In this document: positions 50,606 to 59,960 of the stretch, in pieces
Numbering within the stretch: the stretch's first letter is position 1
How the letters are laid out: each line of letters begins with the position of its first letter
Source: Afipia sp. Root123D2
GTDB lineage: Bacteria; Pseudomonadota; Alphaproteobacteria; Rhizobiales; Xanthobacteraceae
Length of the DNA stretch: 64,000 nt
Assembly (NCBI RefSeq): GCF_001425835.1
Contig: NZ_LMDP01000004.1
Coordinates: 1-64,000, forward strand
Reading direction: 5' to 3'
The notes under the pieces: generated by a model
What the model saw: only the letters and a program-made list of their open reading frames with translations
Database searches by the model: none
What the model was told of the DNA's origin: nothing
Translations under genes and position numbers: made by a program

Positions 50606-51883
50606 ATGAGTGACAAAGCCTCCGCGGATATTCTCAATCGCCGCAGATTTTTGAGTATTGCAGGTTTGGCCGGCGCGGGTGCCGCGATGTCGTCGCTGCC
50701 GGCCGTTGCCGAAGGCGCCAAACCCGATCCGCTGATCACCGAAGTGCAGGACTGGGAGCGTTATCTCGGCGATGGCGTCGACAAGCGGCCCTACGGCATG
50801 CCGTCGAAGTTCGAGAAGAATGTGATCCGCCGCGACGTGTCGTGGCTGACCGCATCACCGGAATCGTCGGTGAATTTCACGCCGCTTCATGCGCTCGATG
50901 GAATCATCACGCCGTCCGGGCTGTGCTTCGAGCGTCATCACGGCGGCGTCGCCGAGATCAACCCGGACGATCACCGGTTGATGATCAACGGTCTCGTCGA
51001 GCGGCCGCTGGTGTTCACGATGGACGACATCCGGCGCATGCCGCGCGTCAACAAGATTCACTTCCTCGAATGTGCGGCGAACTCCGGCATGGAGTGGCGC
51101 GGCGCGCAGCTCAATGGCTGCCAGTTCACCCACGGCATGGTCCACAACGTCATGTACACCGGCGTCCGGCTGCGGACGCTGCTCGACGAAGCCGGCCTCA
51201 AGCCCAACGTAAAATGGCTGATGCTGGAAGGCGCCGATTCCGCCGGCATGAACCGTTCTCTGCCGATCGAAAAGGCGCTCGACGATGTGCTGATCGCGTT
51301 CGCGATGAACGGCGAGGCGCTGCGGCCTGAGCAAGGCTATCCGCTGCGCGCGGTCATTCCCGGCTGGGAAGGCAATCTGTGGGTCAAGTGGCTGCGCCGC
51401 ATCGAAGCCGGTGACAAGCCGTGGGCGACGCGCGAGGAAACCTCCAAGTACACCGATCTTCTGGCTGACGGCCGCTCGCGCAAGCACACCTTCATCATGG
51501 ATGCGAAGTCGGTGGTGACCAATCCGTCGCCGCAGGCGCCGCTCAAATACAAGGGCCGCAACGTGCTGAGCGGATTCGCCTGGTCGGGCCGCGGCACGGT
51601 CAAGCGCGTCGACGTCACTATCGACGGTGGCCGCAACTGGCAGACCGCGCGGATCGACGGCCCGGTGCTCGACAAGTCGCTGGTGCGCTTCTACGTCGAC
51701 CTCGACTGGGACGGCCGCGAAATGATGATCCAGTCGCGGGCGATGGATTCGACCGGCTACGTCCAGCCGACCAAGGCCGAACTGCGCAAGGTGCGCGGCG
51801 TCAACTCGATCTACCACAACAACGGCATTCAGACCTGGCTGGTGCACAAGAGCGGGGAGACCGAGAATGTCGAGATTGCCTAA
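50606..51883 (+). CDS. soxC: SoxC, molybdenum subunit of sulfane dehydrogenase
   Basis: The 425-residue sulfite oxidase-family protein has a Tat signal (NRRRFLSIAGLAGAGAAMSS) and Moco-ligand Cys156 in IHFLECAANSGMEWRG. The dimerisation domain begins near KYKGRNVLSGFAWSGRGTVK. With SoxD it oxidises the sulfane sulfur left on SoxY, so the pathway can go fully to sulfate without sulfur globules. It overlaps soxD by 17 bp. Confidence 0.96.
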   Translation: MSDKASADILNRRRFLSIAGLAGAGAAMSSLPAVAEGAKPDPLITEVQDWERYLGDGVDKRPYGMPSKFEKNVIRRDVSWLTASPESSVNFTPLHALDGIITPSGLCFERHHGGVAEINPDDHRLMINGLVERPLVFTMDDIRRMPRVNKIHFLECAANSGMEWRGAQLNGCQFTHGMVHNVMYTGVRLRTLLDEAGLKPNVKWLMLEGADSAGMNRSLPIEKALDDVLIAFAMNGEALRPEQGYPLRAVIPGWEGNLWVKWLRRIEAGDKPWATREETSKYTDLLADGRSRKHTFIMDAKSVVTNPSPQAPLKYKGRNVLSGFAWSGRGTVKRVDVTIDGGRNWQTARIDGPVLDKSLVRFYVDLDWDGREMMIQSRAMDSTGYVQPTKAELRKVRGVNSIYHNNGIQTWLVHKSGETENVEIA

Positions 51884-52571
51884 GTTGCTGGTGCTCGCCG
51901 CACTCGGCGGGCTGTCGCTCACTGCTTTTAGCTTGCCAGCGTCGGCGCAACAGGCCGCGTCTTCCAGCGCAACAGCGCACCCGAAAAAACTGGGTCTTGG
52001 CCGCGTCGCATTGCCGGAAGAAATCAAGGCGTGGGATACCGATGTGCGGCCGGACGGATTGGGTCTGCCGGTCGGCAAGGGCACGGTGAAGGAAGGCGAT
52101 GCGCTGTTTCAGGAGCGTTGCGCATCCTGCCACGGCGAATTCGGTGAAGGCGCCGGACGATGGCCGGTTTTGGCGGGCGGCCAGGGTTCGCTGAAAGCGG
52201 ATCGGCCGGACAAGACCATCGGCTCGTTCTGGCCCGATCTGTCGACGGTGTTCGATTACATTCGCCGGGCGATGCCGTTCGGCAACGCGCAGTCGCTGAC
52301 CGATGACGAGGCCTATGCTCTGACGGCTTATCTCCTCAGTCTCAATGACATCGTGAAGGATGAGAATTTCGAGCTGAACAACAAGAATTTCACCTCGATC
52401 AAGATGCCCAACGCGTCTGCCTTCTATGACGACGATCGCGAAGTTGCGGAAAAGCAATTCTGGGAGAAAGACCCGTGCATGAAGGATTGCCGCGACGCCC
52501 CGAAAGTCGTGGGCCGCGCCATGGCGATCGACGTGACGCCTGACAGCAAGGAAGGGCCGAAGGTCGAGTGA
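51867..52571 (+). CDS. soxD: SoxD, c-type cytochrome subunit of sulfane dehydrogenase (short, monoheme)
   Basis: The 234-residue protein has a signal peptide ending PASA-Q28 and one heme motif C85-A-S-C-H89 in FQERCASCHGEFGEGAGRWP. Paracoccus SoxD is longer (about 380 residues) with two hemes; the second heme domain is absent here. A C-P-C-M-K-D-C region near the end (DPCMKDCRDAPKVVGRAM) is kept. The product would pass electrons from SoxC to a soluble cytochrome, plausibly the next gene. Confidence 0.92.
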   Translation: MSRLPKLLVLAALGGLSLTAFSLPASAQQAASSSATAHPKKLGLGRVALPEEIKAWDTDVRPDGLGLPVGKGTVKEGDALFQERCASCHGEFGEGAGRWPVLAGGQGSLKADRPDKTIGSFWPDLSTVFDYIRRAMPFGNAQSLTDDEAYALTAYLLSLNDIVKDENFELNNKNFTSIKMPNASAFYDDDREVAEKQFWEKDPCMKDCRDAPKVVGRAMAIDVTPDSKEGPKVE

Positions 52572-52662
52572 CCTTGCTCTGGCGCATTGCGGGCATGATC
52601 GCCAGAGGATACTTTGTTGCCATCCACCCAGCCAGGATTCCCCAGCAAGAGGTTCGAGACCG

Positions 52663-53052
52663 ATGATTGTTCGTTCCCTTCTCGTGTCGTTGTCATTTGT
52701 CGCACTGACTTGCGCAGCCCATGCGCAGGACGTCGATGCCGGCAAGAAGTCGTTCAACAAATGCCGGGCCTGTCATCAGGTCGGTCCAACCGCCAAGAAC
52801 GGTGTCGGCCCCGAGTTGAACGGCTTGATCGGCCGCAAGGCGGGTTCGGTCGAGGGCTATAATTATTCCGACGCCAACAAGAACTCGGGCATCACCTGGG
52901 ATGAGGCGACCTTCGCCGAGTACATTAAGAACCCCAAGGCCAAAATTCCTGGCACCAAGATGGCGTTCGCCGGCATCACGAAGGAGCAGGAGATCAAGGA
53001 TCTCACGGCTTTCCTCAAGACCTTCGACAAGGACGGCAAGGAATCGAAGTGA
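52663..53052 (+). CDS. Class I cytochrome c (c2/c550-like)
   Basis: The 129-residue protein has a signal peptide (LLVSLSFVALTCAAHA, cleavage before QDVDAG) and heme site C34-R-A-C-H38. Cytochrome c2-type segments include GPTAKNGVGPELNGLIGRKA, YNYSDANKNSGITWDE and the axial-Met PGTKMAFAGI. It lies 91 bp after soxD and likely accepts electrons from SoxXA and SoxCD for the terminal oxidase. Confidence 0.94.
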   Translation: MIVRSLLVSLSFVALTCAAHAQDVDAGKKSFNKCRACHQVGPTAKNGVGPELNGLIGRKAGSVEGYNYSDANKNSGITWDEATFAEYIKNPKAKIPGTKMAFAGITKEQEIKDLTAFLKTFDKDGKESK

Positions 53053-53172
53053 GCGGCGCAGCCGCTGGTTTAGTGTGAGACCTGCGGCGCAAGTGCGGGC
53101 AAGCTCATCCTCTTGCTAAGGAAGCGCGTAGCGCCGTCTCGAGCCGTGATGCCACGGATCGTGCAAATCCTG

Positions 53173-53217
53173 CTCCATCCTTCGAGGCGCGCGCAGGAAC
53201 GCGTTCATCAGGATGAG
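53173..53217. repeat. Palindromic element (CATCCTTCGAGG type)
   Basis: CTCCATCCT (53173-53181) and AGGATGAG (53210-53217) form the outer arms, with one unpaired C. GCGCGC-AGGAAC-GCG lies inside. It is a further repeat family in the 368-bp gene-free region after the cytochrome gene. No reading frame of note is present in that region. Confidence 0.6.
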
Positions 53218-53262
53218 AGAAGAGAGTGATAGCGGGCACGTGTGTCCGCACACTCGGTCGTC

Positions 53263-53378
53263 ATCACCGGGCTTGCCCGGTGATCCACGCCTTTCCTCGT
53301 AACGATCCCCTAAAACGTGGATGGCCGGGACATAGGCGAGCGGAAGCGACGCCGTTCTTTGAACGGCTATGCCCGGCC
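53263..53378. repeat. REP-like pair with GGCCGGG and CACCGGG stems
   Basis: First stem: ATCACCGGG-CTTG-CCCGGTGAT (53263-53284), followed by CCACGCCTTTC as in other copies. Second, longer stem: GGCCGGGACATAG (53323-53335) with CTATGCCCGGCC (53367-53378), one base unpaired. An inner GCCGTTC-TTT-GAACGGC hairpin lies at 53351-53367. It is the same family as 3976-4005 and 45528-45616. Confidence 0.75.
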
Positions 53379-53420
53379 TTGACATATCGTATAGCTCTCC
53401 GGTGAACGGGCGTTGCCCGA

Positions 53421-54119
53421 TCACACCCCGAGATAACGCTGCAGGATCTCCGGCTGCGCCTTGATCTCCTGCGCCGGGCCCTCATGGACGATATGGCCGT
53501 TGTTGATGATGTAGACGCGCTGGGCCAGCGCCAGCGTTGCCGCGAGGTTCTGCTCGACCAGCACGATGGTCTGTCCGGCGGCCGCGAGGTCGCGGCATGC
53601 GCTCATCAGGTCGCGAACGATGACCGGCGCCAATCCTTCGAACGGCTCGTCGAGCAGGATGATCTTCGGATCGCGCACCAGTGCGCGCGCGATCGCAAGC
53701 ATCTGCTGCTCGCCGCCCGACAGATCGGTGCCACGGCTTTCGCGCCGTTCCTTCAGTCGCGGGAACATTTCGTAGATGCGGTCGAGCGGCCAGCGGTTCG
53801 ACGCCGTCAGTCCGGCGAGGATGATGTTCTCCTCGACGTTCAGGCTGCCGAAAATGCGGCGGTCCTCATGGACCAGCTGCATGCCGGCCTGGGCGATGAT
53901 GTGGCTTTTCTTTCCGGCGAGATCGACGCCGTCGAGTTTCACCGCGCCGGCGCGTGGTGTCACCACACCCATCAGGCTTTTGAGCGTGGTGCTCTTGCCT
54001 GCGCCATTGCGGCCGAGCAGGGCGACAACCTCGTTCTTTTCGACGCGCAGCGATACGTCGAAGAGGATGTGGGAATCCCCATAGTACGAGTTCAGTCCGC
54101 TGACTTCGAGCAGGCTCAT
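53421..54119 (-). CDS. livF: Branched-chain-type ABC ATPase, LivF family
   Basis: The 232-residue ATPase has Walker A GRNGAGKSTT, signature LSGGEQQMLAIARAL and Walker B IILLDEPFEGLAPVIV. It overlaps the upstream fused permease-ATPase gene by 4 bp and is the last gene of the operon. The substrate is unknown; the binding protein of this operon has the type associated with amides, urea or amino acids. Confidence 0.9.
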   Translation of the reverse strand: MSLLEVSGLNSYYGDSHILFDVSLRVEKNEVVALLGRNGAGKSTTLKSLMGVVTPRAGAVKLDGVDLAGKKSHIIAQAGMQLVHEDRRIFGSLNVEENIILAGLTASNRWPLDRIYEMFPRLKERRESRGTDLSGGEQQMLAIARALVRDPKIILLDEPFEGLAPVIVRDLMSACRDLAAAGQTIVLVEQNLAATLALAQRVYIINNGHIVHEGPAQEIKAQPEILQRYLGV

Positions 54120-55954
54120 TCGTGCACTCCCCCGAGATAGGCTTCCTGCACTTTGGCGTTGCCCTTGATTTCATCCGGTGTGCCTTCGACCAGCACGCGG
54201 CCCTCCTGCAGCACGGTGACGCGCTCGACCAGTTCGAACAGCGAGTCCATATCGTGATCGATGATGATCATGGTGCGGCCCTGGCTGATCGACTTCAGCA
54301 GCTTGACGGTTTCGACACGTTCCTGCGGGCTCATGCCGGCGAGCGGCTCGTCGAGCAGCAGGAGGCTTGGCGAGCTAGCGAGAGCGAGGCCGATTTCCAG
54401 GCGCCGCTTCTCGCCATAAGCCAGTTCGGACACCGGCGTGTCGGGACGTCCGGCGAGATTGACCAGCTCCAGCGTGTGCTGGACCTGCGCGTCGAGGCCC
54501 GGAATTTTCGACATGTTGGAGAACAGGTCGAGCTTGAACTTGCCGCGCAGCTCCGCCAGCACCGAGATGGTGATGTTTTCGCGCACGGTCAGCCGGTTGA
54601 ACAACTGGTTGACCTGATAGCTCTTGGTCAGACCGAGCTGGCAGGCATCGGTCACATCCTTGTGGGTGATGTCATGGCCCTCGAAGATGATCTTGCCCGA
54701 CGTCGGAGCAACTTCGCAGGTCAGCATCTTGAAGAAGGTCGACTTGCCTGCGCCGTTCGGGCCGATGATGCCGCGCAGTTCGCCGTGGTTGACGATCAGG
54801 TCGATGTCGCTGTTGGCGACCAGGCCGCCGTAGCGCTTGGTCAGGCCGGTCGCGTGGAGGATCGGGCCGGAGTAGCCGTCGAGGGCGCGCTGGCGGGGCG
54901 GCATCGGCGCCGCTTTCGGCGCGGTGAAGGCCGGTGTGGCGACATTGGATGCCGCGACTTTGTCAGCCTTCGCTCTCTCGGTGTCGCCCGAGAGGAAGCC
55001 ATACGCATCCTTGATGGCGCCGATCAGGCCGTGCCGCAGGAAGCACACCAACAGCACGAACACGATGCCCAGAACCAGCTTCCACGCCGCGCCAAGGCCG
55101 AGTGCGGCCTGCAGGAAGTCCTGCAGGAACAGCCAGACGGCGGCGCCGAGCAGGGGGCCGAACAGCGTGCCTGCGCCGCCGATCGCGGTCTGCATGATGA
55201 GCTGGCCCGACGTTTCGAACATGAACGCGTCCGGCGGCATGAACGCTTGCATCACGCCGAGCAGGCCGCCGGCGAAACCGGCATAGGCGGCGGCGATGAC
55301 GAAAGCGGTCAGCTTGTAGCCATGGATGTTATGGCCGACAGCCTGGGCGCGCAGCGGATTTTCGCGGATCGCCCTGAAGATCGTGCCGACCGGCGAGCGC
55401 ACGATACGCAGCGCGATCACGATGCCGACGAAATAGCAGAAGGCGAGGAACCAGTAGAGCGACCAGCCGGTCGTGAAGTGGATGTTGATAAAGCCGAAAT
55501 CGAAATGAGGTGTGGGGACGCCGGGCAGGCCGTTTTCACCGCCGGTCCAGTCCGCCAGCGGATTGAACTCGACAAAGAAGAACACTTCGGCGATCGCCAC
55601 CGTGATCATCGCGAAGTAGATGCCGGTACGGCGCAGCGCGATCAGGCCGACCAGATAGCCGACCACCGCGGCGGCAACCATGCCGATCAGCAGCGCGGTC
55701 ACCACATGCGGGAACCCCGCGCGAGTCAGCAGATAGGCCGCGACGAAGCCGCCGGTACCGTAGAATGCCGATTGGCCGAATGACAGCAGGCCGGTGAACC
55801 CGAACAGGATGTCGAAGCCGACACCGAACAGGCCCCAGACCAGGATCCGGTTGACCGTGTTCGGGGCAAAGCCGAGATGCGGCAGGATGAACGGCGCAAG
55901 GATCAGACCGACCGCCGTCAGCGTCTCGATGAGAAGGGGACGTTGTTTAAGCAT
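54116..55954 (-). CDS. Fused branched-chain-type ABC permease (LivM) and ATPase (LivG)
   Basis: The 612-residue chain joins two usually separate subunits. Residues 1-325 are a LivM permease (VGFDILFGFTGLLSFGQSAF, IALRRTGIYFAMITVAIAEV). Residues 365-612 are a LivG ATPase with Walker A GPNGAGKST, signature LAYGEKRRLEIGLAL and Walker B LLLLDEPLAGMSP. A charged, Ala/Pro-rich linker of about 40 residues joins them. The frame is continuous, so it is a true fusion and not a frameshift. The stoichiometry of the importer is thereby fixed. Confidence 0.92.
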   Translation of the reverse strand: MLKQRPLLIETLTAVGLILAPFILPHLGFAPNTVNRILVWGLFGVGFDILFGFTGLLSFGQSAFYGTGGFVAAYLLTRAGFPHVVTALLIGMVAAAVVGYLVGLIALRRTGIYFAMITVAIAEVFFFVEFNPLADWTGGENGLPGVPTPHFDFGFINIHFTTGWSLYWFLAFCYFVGIVIALRIVRSPVGTIFRAIRENPLRAQAVGHNIHGYKLTAFVIAAAYAGFAGGLLGVMQAFMPPDAFMFETSGQLIMQTAIGGAGTLFGPLLGAAVWLFLQDFLQAALGLGAAWKLVLGIVFVLLVCFLRHGLIGAIKDAYGFLSGDTERAKADKVAASNVATPAFTAPKAAPMPPRQRALDGYSGPILHATGLTKRYGGLVANSDIDLIVNHGELRGIIGPNGAGKSTFFKMLTCEVAPTSGKIIFEGHDITHKDVTDACQLGLTKSYQVNQLFNRLTVRENITISVLAELRGKFKLDLFSNMSKIPGLDAQVQHTLELVNLAGRPDTPVSELAYGEKRRLEIGLALASSPSLLLLDEPLAGMSPQERVETVKLLKSISQGRTMIIIDHDMDSLFELVERVTVLQEGRVLVEGTPDEIKGNAKVQEAYLGGVHE

Positions 55955-55966
55955 TTTGAACCGTCG

Positions 55967-56839
55967 TTATGCGCGATTGCGCGCGCCAAGCAGGCCATGC
56001 GGCCGCACCATCAGGACCAGCGTCATCGCCGCGAACAGCATGATGTAAGAGTAGCTGGGGTTGATCATGGACGTGATGCTGATGATCTCACCCGCGATCA
56101 GGCCGCCGAGAATGGCGCCGGGGAACGATCCCACGCCGCCGATCACGACGACGACAAAGGTCTGGACCAGGATCGCTTCGCCCATCTGAGGGGTCAGCGA
56201 CACCACCGGCGCATTGACGATGCCGGCAAAGCCTGCGGCCATCGCGCCGATCCCGAACACCACCATGAAGACGCGGTAGACGTTGATGCCGAGCGAATCG
56301 ACCATCACCGAGTCCTCGATGCCGGCGCGGACGATCAGACCGAGCCGCGTGCGATAGAGCACGACGAACAGGATGAGCAGCGCCACGGCAACGATCCCGA
56401 CCAGGGCAAGCCGGTAGGTCGGGTAGTACATGAAACCGAGCGAGGTGATGCCCGCGAAAATCTTCGGCGCGGGCACGGACAGCGACAGGCTGCCGAAAGC
56501 AAAACGCACCAGTTCGACAAAGACGATACTGAGACCGAACGTGACCAGAAGCTGGTCCTCGTCCGGCCTGCTGTAGAAGTGGCGGATCACCACCCGCTCC
56601 ATCACCACGCCGACCACCATGACGAACAGTGAGCCGGCGATGACGGCGAGGATGAATGAATCCGTGTAGGTGTAGGCGACATACCCGGCGTAACCGCCGA
56701 GCATGAACATAGCGCCGTGCGCGAGATTGAGGACACCGAGCGTACCGTAGATGATCGTCAGGCCGGATGAGATCAGCGCCAGCAGAGCACCGAGCACCAG
56801 TCCGTTGAACATCTGCGAAACAAGATTAGCCCAATTCAT
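55967..56839 (-). CDS. livH: Branched-chain-type ABC permease, LivH family
   Basis: The 290-residue permease has LNGLVLGALLALISSGLTII-like opening helices (MFNGLVLGALLALISSGLTI), LGVLNLAHGAMFMLGGYAGY, and VVVIGGVGSFPGAILGGLIA near the C-terminus. It lies between the binding-protein gene (40 bp upstream) and the fused LivM-LivG gene. Confidence 0.91.
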   Translation of the reverse strand: MNWANLVSQMFNGLVLGALLALISSGLTIIYGTLGVLNLAHGAMFMLGGYAGYVAYTYTDSFILAVIAGSLFVMVVGVVMERVVIRHFYSRPDEDQLLVTFGLSIVFVELVRFAFGSLSLSVPAPKIFAGITSLGFMYYPTYRLALVGIVAVALLILFVVLYRTRLGLIVRAGIEDSVMVDSLGINVYRVFMVVFGIGAMAAGFAGIVNAPVVSLTPQMGEAILVQTFVVVVIGGVGSFPGAILGGLIAGEIISITSMINPSYSYIMLFAAMTLVLMVRPHGLLGARNRA

Positions 56840-56879
56840 TACCGTCGACCTCGCGCACGGAAGGAGTTTCAGAACGCGA

Positions 56880-58226
56880 TCAGGTGTAATCGCCGAGCTT
56901 GCAGCCGAATTCGTCCGGCTTCTGCATCAATCCCGCACCCGGGACGACTTCGACGATGTCGTACCAGTCTTCCTTGCCCTTCATGTCCTTCTTCGCCTTA
57001 CCCTTGACGATGATGACGGGGCGGATGCACTGGTGATCTTCGGGACGGTAGTGCACGTCGCCAACCAGCGACGGAATGGTCTCGCCCTTCTCGTAGGCCT
57101 TGATCACGTCCGGCGGATAGAAGCTGCCGGCTTCCTCGACCATGCGAGCCCAGTGCAGGAAGCTGATGTAGGCGTTTTCCGCACCCCATTCCGGCTTGTA
57201 GCCGAACTTCTTCTCGAAGGTCTCGTTGAACATCTTGGCGAGCGGGTACTTGTCTTCAATCGTCCACCAGTAGTCGGTGGCCGCGTAAACACCTTCCATC
57301 AGGCCGCCGGTCTCGCGGGCGAGGAACGGAACCTGATAAGGCACGACGAGCTTCATCTTGTCGAAGATGCCGAACTGCTTGGCCTGCTGAATCGACAGGA
57401 CAGCGTCGTGACCCCAGTTGACGTTGATGAGCACGTCAGCGCCGGAGTTGGCGACGTTGAGCAGATAGGACGAGAAGTCAGGCGCACCGAGCGGCGAGAC
57501 CTGGTTGGTCACCGTGGTCCAGCCGGACTTGGCCAGAATGTCCTGCACCGACTTGGTGACGGTGTGGCCGTAGGTGTAGTCCGGCGTCATGTACGCCGCC
57601 TTCTTGTTCTTGCCGAACTGCTTGACGAGAACCGGGGCGATCGCCGCAGCCGCTGTCTGTCCGAAGAAGTTCTGACGGACGCCGTAGCGCACGCAGTCCT
57701 TGCCGGTGGTGTCGTTCGAACCGGAAATGCCGCAAACGAACAAGACCTTTTCGCGCTGGGCGAGCTTGTTGAGTGCGACCGCGACGGCGCTCGAGGTGCC
57801 GCCGGTGATCATCACGGCCTTGTTTTCGCTGATGAAGCGCTGCTGCGCCTGCACCGCTTCGTTCGGCTTGGCGGCCGAGTCGGCGACGACCAGTTTCAGT
57901 TCCTTGCCGAGAACGCCCTTCTTGGTCTTCGGCGAGACCTTCTTGGCGAGTTCGTGGCCCTGGTTGAGATGCTCGACGGCGAGCTGATAACCCTTGAGCT
58001 CGTCTTCGCCCTGCACCGCGTAGGTGCCGGTGCGCGGCACCGAAGCGCCGATGGTGACCGAGTTGCCGGATGAACCGGCGGGATAGGTTCCGATCGCGGG
58101 ATGGTCGCCCGCTGCGTAAGCCCGGAGCGTGGTGCCCGGAATCACCATTCCACCTGCCAGGCCGGCAGCGACCTGGAGCATTGTGCGGCGCGAAACGCCG
58201 GTCTTGTCGATCGAGTTGCGTGACAT
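56880..58226 (-). CDS. Branched-chain-type ABC substrate-binding protein
   Basis: The 448-residue protein has a twin-arginine-like signal (GVSRRTMLQVAAGLAGGMVI, cleavage near RAYA). The Leu/Ile/Val-binding family fold follows (VTIGASVPRTGTYAVQGEDE, GVLGKELKLVVADSAAKPNE, KYPLAKMFNETFEKKFGYKP). It is longer than typical LivK (about 370) and belongs to the group whose members bind amides, urea or short acids. It is the first gene of the operon. Confidence 0.88.
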   Translation of the reverse strand: MSRNSIDKTGVSRRTMLQVAAGLAGGMVIPGTTLRAYAAGDHPAIGTYPAGSSGNSVTIGASVPRTGTYAVQGEDELKGYQLAVEHLNQGHELAKKVSPKTKKGVLGKELKLVVADSAAKPNEAVQAQQRFISENKAVMITGGTSSAVAVALNKLAQREKVLFVCGISGSNDTTGKDCVRYGVRQNFFGQTAAAAIAPVLVKQFGKNKKAAYMTPDYTYGHTVTKSVQDILAKSGWTTVTNQVSPLGAPDFSSYLLNVANSGADVLINVNWGHDAVLSIQQAKQFGIFDKMKLVVPYQVPFLARETGGLMEGVYAATDYWWTIEDKYPLAKMFNETFEKKFGYKPEWGAENAYISFLHWARMVEEAGSFYPPDVIKAYEKGETIPSLVGDVHYRPEDHQCIRPVIIVKGKAKKDMKGKEDWYDIVEVVPGAGLMQKPDEFGCKLGDYT

Positions 58227-58544
58227 TCAGCTTCCTCCTTAAAAATCTTTGTTGTTTGTTATCGCGGACCCGGCCCAGGCGAAGAAGCCGGTTAACTCCG
58301 GCCTTCAAATGAGGGCTCCGCACGGCATCGCATATCAGCGATGCTGTTCAATGTTTTACGGCGGCAACATCGGATGTGCGCCAGTCGGCGGCAATCCGAC
58401 TTTCGTCGATGCGGTGCCTATGATGTGTGCAGCACACAGGAAATATCTCGGAGTTCGAGCGATCCTGGCGCCGTTAACTCTTATCCAAACGGATGAGATG
58501 TTCGCAGTGGCGAGATCAGAACTCAGCGTTCTGTTTGACTTAAT
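58227..58544. other. Intergenic region between binding-protein and MocR genes
   Basis: This 318-bp gap contains the promoter of the minus-strand ABC operon at its left end and the 3' end of the MocR-type gene at its right. No credible gene, RNA or terminator hairpin was recognised. Confidence 0.4.
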
Positions 58545-59960
58545 TCAACGCGCCGGCGCGGCTCCGGCACCGGCAATGAAGTCCGCGAAACGCGGATCGC
58601 CGACATGCGCGATATTGACGCGCATTGCGGGGCGCGCCGGGGCCGTGTCGGGATTGAACGCAGATCCGGGTGCCAGCAGGATGCTGTGTTCGGCGGCAGC
58701 GCGCGACAGCTGCTTGTCGTCGATGTGGTCCGCGAGTTCGCACCACATGTAAAAACCGCCGCCCGGCGTGCCGAACAGCGGAAGCCCGATCCGTCCCAAC
58801 GTATCGCGGGCCTGACGCGTCGCGTCCTCGATGCGTCCGGCGAGCCGCTTGAGGTGACCGCGATAACGTCCGCTCGTAATCAGGTCGTAGATGATCTGCT
58901 CGATGTAGCCTGAGCTGTTGGCACGGGTGATCATCTTCAGATCGGCAAGCGCGCCGATGGTGTCCGGATCGGCCGCGATGTAGCCGGAGCGCAGGCTGGC
59001 GGACAGCGTCTTGGCGAAGGTGCCGACATAGATGACGCGCTCGAGTTGATCCAGCGCCGCAAGCCGCGGATGGGTGTTCGGCAGCACGTCGGCAAACGGA
59101 TCGGTATCGACGATTCGCAGGCGATGCTCGTTAGCGACGCCGAGCAGACGGTAAGCAACCGGCAGCGTGAGCGAGCATCCGGTCGGATTGTGCGCCAGCG
59201 ACTGGGTGAAGAAAAATTTTGCGCCGGTTCGCGCGGCCTGCGCGGCGAGATCGTCGACGTCCGGTCCGTTGGGATTGCGCCGCACGCCGACGATGCGCGC
59301 TTTTGCCAGGCGCAGTTTGCCGAACAGCGGATAGTAACCGGGATTATCGACCAGCACCGCGTCGCCGGGTTCGATGAAATGGCGAACGATCATGTCGAGC
59401 GCGTCGTTGGCGCCCTGTGTCAGCAGCACCTGGGTCGGTTCGGCGCCGATCGATCGCTCCGCCAGCGTCAAGGCGATGCGCTGACGCAGCGGCAGCAGGC
59501 CGTAGGGGCTGCCGTAACTTTCGGGGAGGGTGCGCTGTCCGGGGCGGCTGACCGGGCGCAGATAAGGCCCGACCTCCGAGCCTTCCATCCACGCCGCCGG
59601 CGGACGGCCATCACCGACGCGGACCTCGTAACGGTTTTCGAGTTGCTCGCGCAGCAGCCAGACGATGTCGACGGCGTCGATCTTGGCCGGCGTCTCGTTC
59701 TCGGCCTGCTTCGGCCGGTGGGGCGTGACATAGAATCCGGAGCCTGGGCGACTCTCGATCTTTCCGGCGGCGACCAGACGGTCGTAAGCCTCGACGATGG
59801 TGTTCTTGGAGACGGCGAAGGCCTGTGACGCGGCGCGGATCGACGGCAGCCGTTCGCCGGGGCGGATCATTCCCCGATCGATCCGCATTATAAAGGCATC
59901 GATGACTGTTTCGACCCGGGAGCGGGGGGCTTCGCGCTCTGCTGCCTGAACTGTACCCAT
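58545..59960 (-). CDS. MocR-type regulator (GntR HTH fused to aminotransferase domain)
   Basis: The 471-residue protein has an N-terminal GntR winged HTH (about 15-80: IDRGMIRPGERLPSIRAASQ, SKNTIVEAYDRLVAAGKIES). A fold-type I aminotransferase domain follows, with the PLP lysine in YVGTFAKTLSASLRSGY and the NPTG motif AHNPTGCSL. ATG 59960 sets the N-terminus; a longer reading to 60146 would cross into the divergent gene. MocR proteins activate or repress a divergent gene, here the HMG-CoA reductase gene 161 bp away. Confidence 0.9.
   Translation of the reverse strand: MGTVQAAEREAPRSRVETVIDAFIMRIDRGMIRPGERLPSIRAASQAFAVSKNTIVEAYDRLVAAGKIESRPGSGFYVTPHRPKQAENETPAKIDAVDIVWLLREQLENRYEVRVGDGRPPAAWMEGSEVGPYLRPVSRPGQRTLPESYGSPYGLLPLRQRIALTLAERSIGAEPTQVLLTQGANDALDMIVRHFIEPGDAVLVDNPGYYPLFGKLRLAKARIVGVRRNPNGPDVDDLAAQAARTGAKFFFTQSLAHNPTGCSLTLPVAYRLLGVANEHRLRIVDTDPFADVLPNTHPRLAALDQLERVIYVGTFAKTLSASLRSGYIAADPDTIGALADLKMITRANSSGYIEQIIYDLITSGRYRGHLKRLAGRIEDATRQARDTLGRIGLPLFGTPGGGFYMWCELADHIDDKQLSRAAAEHSILLAPGSAFNPDTAPARPAMRVNIAHVGDPRFADFIAGAGAAPAR

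Noticed and set aside
54122-55783. Plus-strand 553-codon frame opposite the LivM-LivG fusion
   Set aside because: The product is Asp/Arg/His-rich with no recognisable domain; the minus strand has clear permease and ATPase motifs.
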